The notes beneath the pieces were generated by a model. It did not search any database. It saw nothing but the letters and a program-made list of their open reading frames with translations, and was not told where the DNA came from. Position numbers and translations under genes: made by a program. A stretch of DNA of 64,000 bases from Cinclus cinclus (Eukaryota > Chordata > Aves > Passeriformes > Cinclidae). Shown here one piece after another: positions 9,567 through 21,171 of this stretch; positions within the stretch are counted from its first letter, which is position 1; every line of letters starts with the position of its first letter. Where the stretch lies: positions 500,001 through 564,000 of the forward strand of contig NC_085072.1 in NCBI RefSeq assembly GCF_963662255.1, in the 5' to 3' direction.

Positions 9567-12125
9567 GTTGGCTTTGAAAGGAGGCACTTTTCCCCAAGAA
9601 GCCAAACTCAAGAACCCACAATGCAGATGTCCTTTTGTAGGGCACGTTTGGGCCTCCGATGGCAGCCAGGTTTGGAGGAGGGGGCAGCTTTGTTCGGGGA
9701 GAAATCCTCGTCCTTCTGGAATTTTTGTACTCAAAAGCCCAGGACGGGCCGCAGGCAAGTTAGGCATTTTGGCTCCGAAAGGAGGCACTTTTCCCCAGGA
9801 AGCCAAACTCAAGAGCCCACTTGGCAGATGTCATTTTGTAGGGCACGTTTGGGCCTCCGATGGCAGCCAGGTTTGGAGGAGGGGGCAGCTTTGGTCTGGG
9901 AGAAATCCTCGTCCTTATGGAATTTTTGTAGGCAAAAGCCCAGCACGGGCCGCAGGCAAGTTAGGCAAGTTGGCTCCGAAAGGAGGCACTTTTCCCCAAG
10001 AAGCCAAACTCAAGAACCCACAATGCAGATGTCATTTTGACGGGCGCGTTTGGGCCTCCGATGGCAGCCAGGTTTGGAGGAGGGGGCAGCTTTGGTCTGG
10101 GAGAAATCCTCGTCCTTATGGAATTTTTGTAGGCAAAAGCCCAGGACGGGCCGCAGGCAAGTTGGCTTTGAAAGGAGGCACTTTTCCCCAAGAAGCCAAA
10201 CTCAAGAGCCCACTTGGCAGGTGTCATTTTGTAGGGCACGTTTGGGCCTCCGATGGCAGCCAGGTTTGGAGGAGGGGGCAGCTTTGGTCTGGGAGAAATC
10301 CTCGTCCTTCTGGAATTTTTGGAGGCAAAAGCCCTGCATGGGCCGCAGGCAAGTTGACTCCGAAAGGAGGCACTTTTCCCCAGGAAGCCAAACTCAAGAA
10401 CCCTCAATGCAGGTGTCATTTTGTGGGGCGCGTTTGGGCCTCCGATGGCAGCCAGGTTTGGAGGAGGGGGCAGCTTTGGTCTGGGAGAAATCCTCGTCCT
10501 TCTGGAATTTTTGGAGGCAAAAGCCCAGCACGGGCCGCAGGCTAGTTAGGCAAGTTGGCTCCGAAAGGAGGCACTTTTCCCCAAGAAGCCAAACTCAAGA
10601 GCCCACTTGGCAGGTGTCATTTTGTAGGGCGCGTTTGGGCCTCCGATGGCAGCCAGGTTTGGAGGAGGGGGCAGCTTTGGTCTGGGAGAAATCCTCGTCC
10701 TTCTGGAATTTTTGTAGGCAAAAGACCAGGACGGGCCGCAAGCAAGTTAGGCAAGTTGGCTTTGAAAGGAGGCACTTTTCCCCAAGAAGCCAAACTCAAG
10801 AACCCACTTGGCAGGTGTCATTTTGTAGGGCACGTTTGGGCCTCCGATGGCAGCCAGGTTTGGAGGAGGGGGCAGCTTTCTTCTGGGAGAAATCCTCGTC
10901 CTTATGGAATTTTTGTAGGCAAAAGCCCAGGACGGGACCCAGGCAAGTTGGCTTTGAAAGGAGGCACTTTCCCCCAAGAAGCCAAACTCAAGAGCCCACT
11001 TGGCAGATGTCATTTTGTAGGGCGCGTTTGGGCCTCCGATGGCAGCCAGGTTTGGAGGAGAGGGCAGCTTTGTTCTGGGATAAATCCTCGTCCTTATGGA
11101 ATTTTTGTAGGCAAAAGCCCAGAATGGGCCGCAGGCTAGTTAGGCAAGTTGGCTTTGAAAGGAGGCACTTTTCCCCAAGAAGCCAAACTGAAGAGCCCAC
11201 TTGGCAGATGTCATTTTGTAGGGCGCGTTTGGGCCTCCGATGGCAGCCAGGTTTGGAGGAGGGGGCAGCTTTGGTCTGGGAGAAATCCTCGTCCTTATGG
11301 AATTTTTGTAGGCAAAAGCCCAGGACGGGCCGCAGGCAAGTTGGCTTTGAAAGGAGGCACTTCCCCCCAAAAAGCCAAACTCAAGAGCCCACTTGGCAGA
11401 TGTCATTTTGTAGGGCGCGTTTGGGCCTCCGATGGCAGCCAGGTTTGGAGGAGGGGGCAGCTTTGGTCTGGGAGGAATCCTCGTCCTTCTGGAATTTTTG
11501 TAGGCAAAAGCCCAGGACGGGCCGCAGGCAAGTTAGGCAAGTTGGCTTTGAAAGGAGGCACTTTTCCCCAAGAAGCCAAACTCAAGAACCCACAATGCAG
11601 ATGTCCTTTTGTAGGGCACGTTTGGGCCTCCGATGGCAGCCAGGTTTGGAGGAGGGGGCAGCTTTGTTCTGGGAGAAATCCTCGTCCTTCTGGAATTTTT
11701 GTACTCAAAAGCCCAGGACGGGCCGCAGGAAAGTTAGGCATTTTGGCTCCGAAAGGAGGCACTTTTCCCCAGGAAGCCAAACTCAAGAGCCCACTTGGCA
11801 GATGTCATTTTGTAGGGCACGTTTGGGCCTCCGATGGCAGCCAGGTTTGGAGGAGGGGGCAGCTTTGGTGTGGGAGAAATCCTCGTCCTTATGGAATTTT
11901 TGTAGCAAAAGCCCAGGACGGGCCGCAGGCAAGTTGGCTTTGAAAGGAGGCACTTTCCCCCAAGAAGCCAAACTCAAGAGCCCACTTGGCAGATGTCATT
12001 TTGTAGGGCACGTTTGGGCCTCCGATGGCAGCCAGGTTTGGAGGAGGGGGCAGCTTTGGTCCTGGAGAAATCCTCGTCCTTATGGAATTTTTGTACTCAA
12101 AAGCCCAGGACGGGCCGCAGGCAAG

Positions 12126-15100
12126 TTAGGCAAGTTGGCTCCGAAAGGAGGCACTTTTCCCCAAGAAGCCAAACTCAAGAACCCACAATGCAGATGTCAT
12201 TTTGACGGGCGCGTTTGGGCCTCCGATGGCAGCCAGGTTTGGAGGAGGGGGCAGCTTTGGTCTGGGAGAAATCCTCGTCCTTATGGAATTTTTGTAGGCA
12301 AAAGCCCTGCACGGGCCGCAGGCAAGTTGGCTTTGAAAGGAGGCACTTCCACCCAAGAAGCCAAACTCAAGAGCCCACTTGGCAGGTGTCATTTTGTAGG
12401 GCACGTTTGGGCCTCCGATGGCAGCCAGGTTTGGAGGAGGGGGCAGCTTTGGTCTGGGAGAAATCCTCGTCCTTCTGGAATTTTTGGAGGCAAAAGCCCT
12501 GCATGGGCCGCAGGCAAGTTGACTCCGAAAGGAGGCACTTTTCCCCAGGAAGCCAAACTCAAGAACCCTCAATGCAGGTGTCATTTTGTGGGGCGCGTTT
12601 GGGCCTCCGATGGCAGCCAGGTTTGGAGGAGGGGGCAGCTTTGGTCTGGGAGAAATCCTCGTCCTTCTGGAATTTTTGGAGGCAAAAGCCCAGGACGGGC
12701 CGCAGGCAAGTTAGGCAAGTTGGCTCCGAAAGGAGGCACTTTTCCCCAAGAAGCCAAACTCAAGAGCCCGCTTGGCAGATGTCATTTTGTAGGGCGCGTT
12801 TGGGCCTCCGATGGCAGCCAGGTTTGGAGGAGGGGGCAGCTTTGGTCTGGCAGAAATCCTCGTCCTTATGGAATTTTTGTAGTCTAAAGCCCAGCACGGG
12901 CCGCAGGCTAGTTAGGCAAGTTGGCTTTGAAAGGAGGCACTTTTCCCCAAGAAGCCAAACTCAAGAGCCCACTTGGCAGATGTCATTTTGTAGGGCGCGT
13001 TTGGGCCTCCGATGGCAGCCAGGTTTGGAGGAGGGGGCAGCTTTGGTCTGGGAGAAATCCTCGTCCTTATGGAATTTTTGTACTCAAAAGCCCAGGACGG
13101 GCCGCAGGCAAGTTGGCTTTGAAAGGAGGCACTTTTCCCCAAGAAGCCAAACTCAAGAGCCCACTTGGCAGGTGTCATTTTGTAGGGCACGTTTGGGCCT
13201 CCGATGGCAGCCAGGTTTGGAGGAGGGGGCAGCTTTGGTCTGGGAGAAATCCTCGTCCTTCTGGAATATTTGTAGGCAAAAGCCCTGCATGGGCCGCAGG
13301 CAAGTTGACTCCGAAAGGAGGCACTTTTCCCCAGGAAGCCAAACTCAAGAACCCTCAATGCAGGTGTCATTTTGTGGGGGGCGTTTGGGCCTCCGATGGC
13401 AGCCAGGTTTGGAGGAGGGGGCAGCTTTGGTCTGGGAGAAATCCTTGTCCTTATGGAATTTTTGTAGGCAAAAGCCCAGAATGGGCCGCAGGCTAGTTAG
13501 GCAAGTTGGCTTTGAAAGGAGTCACTTTTCCGCAAGAAGCCAAACTCAAGAGCCCACTTGGCAGATGTCATTTTGTAGGGCGCGTTTGGGCCTCCGATGG
13601 CAGCCAGGTTTGGAGGAGGGGGCAGCTTTGGTCTTGGAGAAATCCTCGTCCTTCTGGAATTTTTGTAGGCAAAAGCCCAGGACGGGCCGCAGGCAAGTTG
13701 GCTTTGAAAGGAGGCACTTCCACCCATGAAGCCAAACTCAAGAGCCCACTTGGCAGATGTCATTTTGTAGGGCACGTTTGGGCCTCCGATGGCAGCCAGG
13801 TTTGGAGGAGGGGGCAGCTTTGGTCTGGGAGAAATCCTCGTCCTTCTGGAATTTTTGTACTCAAAAGCCCAGGAAGGGCCGCAGGCAAGGTAGGCATTTT
13901 GGCTCCGAAAGGAGGCACTTTTCCGCAAGAAGCCAAACTCAAGAGCCCACTTGGCAGATGTCATTTTGTAGGGCGCGTTTGGGCCTCCGATGGCAGCCAG
14001 GTTTGGAGGAGGGGGCAGCTTTGGTCTTGGAGAAATCCTCGTCCTTCTGGAATTTTTGTAGGCAAAAGCCCTGCATGGGCCGCAGGCAAGTTGACTCCGA
14101 AAGGAGGCACTTTTCCCCAGGAAGCCAAACTCAAGAACCCTCAATGCAGGTGTCATTTTGTGGGGCGCGTTTGGGCCTCCGATGGCAGCCAGGTTTGGAG
14201 GAGGGGGCAGCTTTGGTCTGGGAGAAATCCTCGTCCTTATGGAATTTTTGTAATCAAAAGCCCAGGAAGGGCCGCAGGCAAGTTAGGCAAGTTGGCTCCG
14301 AAAGGAGGCACTTTTCCGCAAGAAGCCAAACTCAAGAGCCCACTTGGCAGATGTCATTTTGTAGGGCGCGTTTTGCCTCCGATGGCAGCCAGGTTTGGAG
14401 GAGGGGGCAGCTTTGGTCTGGGAGAAATCCTCGTCCTTATGGAATTTTTGTAGGCACAAGCCCAGGACGGGCCGCAGGCAAGTTGGCTTTGAATGGAGGC
14501 ACTTTCCCCCAAGAAGCCAAACTCAAGAGCCCACTTGGCAGGAGTCATTTTGTAGGGCGCGTTTGGGCCTCCGATGGCAGCCAGGTTTGGAGGAGGGGGC
14601 AGCTTTGGTCTGGGAGAAATGCTCGTCCTTATGGAATTTTTGTCGGCAAAAGCCCTGCATGGGCCGCAGGCAAGTTGACTCTGAAAGGAGGCACTTTTCC
14701 CCAGGAAGCCAAACTCAAGAGCCCACTTGGCAGGTGTCATTTTGTAGGGCACATTTGGGCCTCCGATGGCAGCCAGGTTTGGAGGAGGGGGCAGCTTTGG
14801 TCTGGGAGAAATCCTCGTCCTTATGGAATTTTTGGAGGCAAAAGCCCTGCATGGGCCGCAGGCAAGTTGACTCCGAAAGGAGGCACTTTTCCCCAGGAAG
14901 CCAAACTCAAGAACCCTCAATGCAGGTGTCATTTTTTGGGGCGCGTTTGGGCCTCCGATGGCAGCCAGGTTTGGAGGAGGGGGCAGCTTTGGTCTGGGAG
15001 AAATCCTCGTCCTTCTGGAATTTTTGGAGGCAAAAGCCCAGGACGGGCCGCAGGCAAGTTAGGCAAGTTGACTCCGAAAGGAGGCACTTTTCCCCAAGAA

Positions 15101-17031
15101 GCCAAACTCAAGAGCCCGCTTGGCAGATGTCATTTTGTAGGGCGCGTTTGGGCCTCCGATGGCAGCCAGGTTTGGAGGAGGGGGCAGCTTTGGTCTGGGA
15201 GAAATCCTCGTCCTTCTGGAATTTTTGTAGTCTAAAGCCCAGCACGGGCCGCAGGCTAGTTAGGCAAGTTGGCTTTGAAAGGAGGCACTTTTCCCCAAGA
15301 AGCCAAACTCAAGAGCCCACTTGGCAGATGTCATTTTGTAGGGCGCGTTTGGGCCTCCGATGGCAGCCAGGTTTGGAGGAGGGGGCAGCTTTGGTCCTGG
15401 AGAAATCCTCGTCCTTATGGAATTTTTGTACTCAAAAGCCCAGGACGGGCCGCAGGCAAGTTAGGCAAGTTGGCTTTGAAAGGAGTCACTTTTCCCCAAG
15501 AAGCCAAACTCAAGAGCCCACTTGGCAGATGTCATTTTGTAGGGCGCGTTTGGGCCTCCGATGGCAGCCAGGTTTGGAGGAGGGGGCAGCTTTGGTCTGG
15601 GAGAAATCCTCGTCCTTCTGGAATTTTTGTTGGCAAAAGCCCAGGACGGGCTGCAGGCAAGTTGGCTTTGAAAGGAGGCACTTCCACCCATGAAGCCAAA
15701 CTCAAGAGCCCACTTGGCAGATGTCATTTTGTAGGGCACGTTTGGGCCTCCAATGGCAGCCAGGTTTGGAGGAGGGGGCAGCTTTGGTCTGGGAGAAATC
15801 CTCGTCCTTCTGGAATTTTTGTACTCAAAAGCCCAGGAAGGGCCGCAGGAAAGTTAGGCATTTTGGCTCCGAAACGAGGCACTTTTCCGCAAGAAGCCAA
15901 ACTCAAGAGCCCACTTGGCAGATGTCATTTTGTAGGGCGCGTTTGGGCCTCCGATGGCTGCCAGGTTTGGAGGAGGGGGCAGCTTTGGTCTGGGAGAAAT
16001 CCTCGTCCTTATGGAATTTTTGTAGGCACAAGCCCAGGACGGGCCGCAGGCAAGTTGGCTTTGAAAGGAGGCACTTTCCCCCAAGAAGCCAAACTCAAGA
16101 GCCCACTTGGCAGGAGTCATTTTGTAGGGCGCGTTTGGGCCTCCGATGGCAGCCAGGTTTGGAGGAGGGGGCAGCTTTGGTCTGGGAGAAATGCTCGTCC
16201 TTATGGAATTTTTGTCGGCAAAAGCCCTGCATGGGCCGCAGGCAAGTTGACTCTGAAAGGAGGCACTTTTCCCCAGGAAGCCAAACTCAAGAGCCCACTT
16301 GGCAGATGTCATTTTGTAGGGCGCGTTTGGGCCTCCGATGGCAGCCAGGTTTGGAGGAGGGGGCAGCTTTGGTCTGGGAGGAATCCTCGTCCTTATGGAA
16401 TTTTTGTAGCAAAAGCCCGGGACGGGACACAGGCAAGTTGGTTTTGAAAGGAGTCACTTTTCCGCAAGAAGCCAAACTCAAGAGCCCACTTGGCAGGTGT
16501 CATTTTGTAGGGCACATTTGGGCCTCCGATGGCAGCCAGGTTTGGAGGAGGGGGCAGCTTTGTTCTGGGAGAAATCCTCGTCCTTCTGGAATTTTTGTAC
16601 TCAAAAGCCCAGGACGGGCCGCAGGCAAGTTAGGCAAGTTGGCTCCGAAAGGAGGCACTTTTCCCCAAGAAGCCAAACTCAAGAACCCTCAATGCAGATG
16701 TCATTTTGTGGGGCACGTTTGGGCCTCTGATGGCAGCCAGGTTTGGAGGAGGGGGCAGCTTTGTTCTGGGAGAAATCCTCGTCCTTATGGAATTTTTGTA
16801 GTCTAAAGCCCAGCACGGGCCGCAGGCTAGTTAGGCAAGTTGGCTCCGAAAGGAGGCACTTTTTCCCAAGAAGCCAAACTCAAGAACCCTCAATGCAGAT
16901 GTCATTTTGTAGGGCGCGTTTGGGCCTCTGATGGCAGCCAGGTTTGGAGGAGGGGGCAGCTTTGGTCTGGCAGAAATCCTCGTCCTTATGGAATTTTTGT
17001 ACTCAAAAGCCCAGGACGGGCCGCAGGCAAG
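12126..17031. repeat. Subunit copy 1 of the ~4.1-5.1-kb higher-order repeat
   Basis: Bounded here by equivalent positions 78-79 bp upstream of the gacggg markers at 12204 and 17110 (4,906 bp). It contains one six-G marker, at 13374, 1,170 bp after gacggg. Within it 13.5-15.5 kb matches 18.6-20.6 kb at an offset of 5,107 bp, which becomes 5,108 after a 1-bp deletion near 14,370 (gcgttttgcc). Six such subunits run from 12.1 kb to about 40 kb with lengths that differ by whole monomers. It holds no gene. Confidence 0.8.
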
Positions 17032-20000
17032 TTAGGCAAGTTGGCTCCGAAAGGAGGCACTTTTCCCCAAGAAGCCAAACTCAAGAACCCACAATGCAGA
17101 TGTCATTTTGACGGGCGCGTTTGGGCCTCCGATGGCAGCCAGGTTTGGAGGAGGGGGCAGCTTTGGTCTGGGAGAAATCCTCGTCCTTATGGAATTTTTG
17201 TAGGCAAAAGCCCTGCACGGGCCGCAGGCAAGTTGGCTTTGAAAGGAGGCACTTCCACCCAAGAAGCCAAACTCAAGAGCCCACTTGGCAGGTGTCATTT
17301 TGTAGGGCACGTTTGGGCCTCCGATGGCAGCCAGGTTTGGAGGAGGGGGCAGCTTTGGTCTGGGAGAAATCCTCGTCCTTCTGGAATTTTTGTAGGCAAA
17401 AGCCCTGCATGGGCCGCAGGCAAGTTGACTCCGAAAGGAGGCACTTTTCCCCAGGAAGCCAAACTCAAGAACCCTCAATGCAGGTGTCATTTTGTGGGGC
17501 GCGTTTGGGCCTCCGATGGCAGCCAGGTTTGGAGGAGGGGGCAGCTTTGGTCTGGGAGAAATCCTCGTCCTTCTGGAATTTTTGGAGGCAAAAGCCCAGG
17601 ACGGGCCGCAGGCAAGTTAGGCAAGTTGGCTCCGAAAGGAGGCACTTTTCCCCAAGAAGCCAAACTCAAGAGCCCGCTTGGCAGATGTCATTTTGTAGGG
17701 CGCGTTTGGGCCTCCGATGGCAGCCAGGTTTGGAGGAGGGGGCAGCTTTGGTCTGGGAGAAATCCTCGTCCTTATGGAATTTTTGTAGGCAAAAGCCCAG
17801 GACGGGCCGCAGGCAAGTTGGCTTTGAAAGGAGGCACTTTTCCCCAAGAAGCCAAACTCAAGAGCCCACTTGGCAGGTGTCATTTTGTAGGGCACGTTTG
17901 GGCCTCCGATGGCAGCCAGGTTTGGAGGAGGGGGCAGCTTTGGTCTGGGAGAAATCCTCGTCCTTCTGGAATTTTTGTAGGCAAAAGCCCTGCATGGGCC
18001 GCAGGCAAGTTGACTCCGAAAGGAGGCACTTTTCCCCAGGAAGCCAAACTCAAGAACCCTCAATGCAGGTGTCATTTTGTGGGGGGCGTTTGGGCCTCCG
18101 ATGGCAGCCAGGTTTGGAGGAGGGGGCAGCTTTGGTCTGGGAGAAATCCTCGTCCTTCTGGAATTTTTGGAGGCAAAAGCCCAGGACGGGCCGCAGGCAA
18201 GTTAGGCAAGTTGGCTCCGAAAGGAGGCACTTTTCCCCAAGAAGCCAAACTCAAGAGCCCGCTTGGCAGATGTCATTTTGTAGGGCGCGTTTGGGCCTCC
18301 GATGGCAGCCAGGTTTGGAGGAGGGGGCAGCTTTGGTCTGGCAGAAATCCTCGTCCTTATGGAATTTTTGTAGTCTAAAGCCCAGCACGGGCCGCAGGCT
18401 AGTTAGGCAAGTTGGCTTTGAAAGGAGGCACTTTTCCCCAAGAAGCCATACTCAAGAGCCCACTTGGCAGATGTCATTTTGTAGGGCGCGTTTGGGCCTC
18501 CGATGGCAGCCAGGTTTGGAGGAGGGGGCAGCTTTGGTCTGGGAGAAATCCTTGTCCTTATGGAATTTTTGTAGGCAAAAGCCCAGAATGGGCCGCAGGC
18601 TACTTAGGCAAGTTGGCTTTGAAAGGAGTCACTTTTCCGCAAGAAGCCAAACTCAAGAGCCCACTTGGCAGATGTCATTTTGTAGGGCGCGTTTGGGCCT
18701 CCGATGGCAGCCAGGTTTGGAGGAGGGGGCAGCTTTGGTCTGGGAGAAATCCTCGTCCTTCAGGAATTTTTGTAGGCAAAAGCCCAGGACGGGCCGCAGG
18801 CAAGTTGGCTTTGAAAGGAGGCACTTCCACCCATGAAGCCAAACTCAAGAGCCCACTTGGCAGATGTCATTTTGTAGGGCACGTTTGGGCCTCCGATGGC
18901 AGCCAGGTTTGGAGGAGGGGGCAGCTTTGGTCTGGGAGAAATCCTCGTCCTTCTGGAATTTTTGTACTCAAAAGCCCAGGAAGGGCCGCAGGCAAGTTAG
19001 GCATTTTGGCTCCGAAAGGAGGCACTTTTCCGCAAGAAGCCAAACTCAAGAGCCCACTTGGCAGATGTCATTTTGTAGGGCGCGTTTGGGCCTCCGATGG
19101 CAGCCAGGTTTGGAGGAGGGGGCAGCTTTGGTCTGGGAGAAATCCTCGTCCTTCTGGAATTTTTGTAGGCAAAAGCCCTGCATGGGCCGCAGGCAAGTTG
19201 ACTCCGAAAGGAGGCACTTTTCCCCAGGAAGCCAAACTCAAGAACCCTCAATGCAGGTGTCATTTTGTGGGGCGCGTTTGGGCCTCCGATGGCAGCCAGG
19301 TTTGGAGGAGGGGGCAGCTTTGGTCTGGGAGAAATCCTCGTCCTTATGGAATTTTTGTACTCAAAAGCCCAGGAAGGGCCGCAGGCAAGTTAGGCAAGTT
19401 GGCTCCGAAAGGAGGCACTTTTCCGCAAGAAGCCAAACTCAAGAGCCCACTTGGCAGATGTCATTTTGTAGGGCGCGTTTGGGCCTCCGATGGCAGCCAG
19501 GTTTGGAGGAGGGGGCAGCTTTGGTCTGGGAGAAATCCTCGTCCTTATGGAATTTTTGTAGGCACAAGCCCAGGACGGGCCGCAGGCAAGTTGGCTTTGA
19601 AAGGAGGCACTTTCCCCCAAGAAGCCAAACTCAAGAGCCCACTTGGCAGGAGTCATTTTGTAGGGCGCGTTTGGGCCTCCGATGGCAGCCAGGTTTGGAG
19701 GAGGGGGCAGCTTTGGTCTGGGAGAAATGCTCGTCCTTATGGAATTTTTGTCGGCAAAAGCCCTGCATGGGCCGCAGGCAAGTTGACTCTGAAAGGAGGC
19801 ACTTTTCCCCAGGAAGCCAAACTCAAGAGCCCACTTGGCAGGTGTCATTTTGTAGGGCACATTTGGGCCTCCGATGGCAGCCAGGTTTGGAGGAGGGGGC
19901 AGCTTTGGTCTGGGAGGAATCCTCGTCCTTATGGAATTTTTGGAGGCAAAAGCCCTGCATGGGCCGCAGGCAAGTTGACTCCGAAAGGAGGCACTTTTCC

Positions 20001-21171
20001 CCAGGAAGCCAAACTCAAGAACCCTCAATGCAGGTGTCATTTTGTGGGGCGCGTTTGGGCCTCCGATGGCAGCCAGGTTTGGAGGAGGGGGCAGCTTTGG
20101 TCTGGGAGAAATCCTCGTCCTTCTGGAATTTTTGGAGGCAAAAGCCCAGGACGGGCCGCAGGCAAGTTAGGCAAGTTGACTCCGAAAGGAGGCACTTTTC
20201 CCCAAGAAGCCAAACTCAAGAGCCCGCTTGGCAGATGTCATTTTGTAGGGCGCGTTTGGGCCTCCGATGGCAGCCAGGTTTGGAGGAGGGGGCAGCTTTG
20301 GTCTGGGAGAAATCCTCGTCCTTCTGGAATTTTTGTAGTCTAAAGCCCAGCACGGGCCGCAGGCTAGTTAGGCAAGTTGGCTTTGAAAGGAGGCACTTTT
20401 CCCCAAGAAGCCAAACTCAAGAGCCCACTTGGCAGATGTCATTTTGTAGGGCGCGTTTGGGCCTCCGATGGCAGCCAGGTTTGGAGGAGGGGGCAGCTTT
20501 GGTCTGGGAGAAATCCTTGTCCTTATGGAATTTTTGTAGGCAAAAGCCCAGAATGGGCCGCAGGCTAGTTAGGCAAGTTGGCTTTGAAAGGAGTCACTTT
20601 TCCCCAAGAAGCCAAACTCAAGAGCCCACTTGGCAGATGTCATTTTGTAGGGCGCGTTTGGGCCTCCGATGGCAGCCAGGTTTGGAGGAGGGGGCAGCTT
20701 TGGTCTGGGAGAAATCCTCGTCCTTCTGGAATTTTTGTACTCAAAAGCCCAGGACGGGCCGCAGGCAAGTTAGGCAAGTTGGCTCCGAAAGGAGGCACTT
20801 TTCCCCAAGAAGCCAAACTCAAGAACCCTCAATGCAGATGTCATTTTGTGGGGCACGTTTGGGCCTCTGATGGCAGCCAGGTTTGGAGGAGGGGGCAGCT
20901 TTGTTCTGGGAGAAATCCTCGTCCTTATGGAATTTTTGTAGTCTAAAGCCCAGCACGGGCCGCAGGCTAGTTAGGCAAGTTGGCTCCGAAAGGAGGCACT
21001 TTTCCCCAAGAAGCCAAACTCAAGAACCCTCAATGCAGATGTCATTTTGTGGGGCACGTTTGGGCCTCTGATGGCAGCCAGGTTTGGAGGAGGGGGCAGC
21101 TTTGGTCTGGGAGAAATCCTCGTCCTTATGGAATTTTTGTACTCAAAAGCCCAGGACGGGCCGCAGGCAAG
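17032..21171. repeat. Subunit copy 2
   Basis: Shortest subunit (4,140 bp between gacggg markers). The distance from gacggg (17110) to the six-G run (18079) is 969 bp rather than the usual 1,170, a difference of exactly one 201-bp monomer. The part from 18.6 kb matches copy 1 from 13.5 kb. The series at 20.64-21.1 kb matches that at 16.5-17.0 kb at 4,140 bp. Confidence 0.8.
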
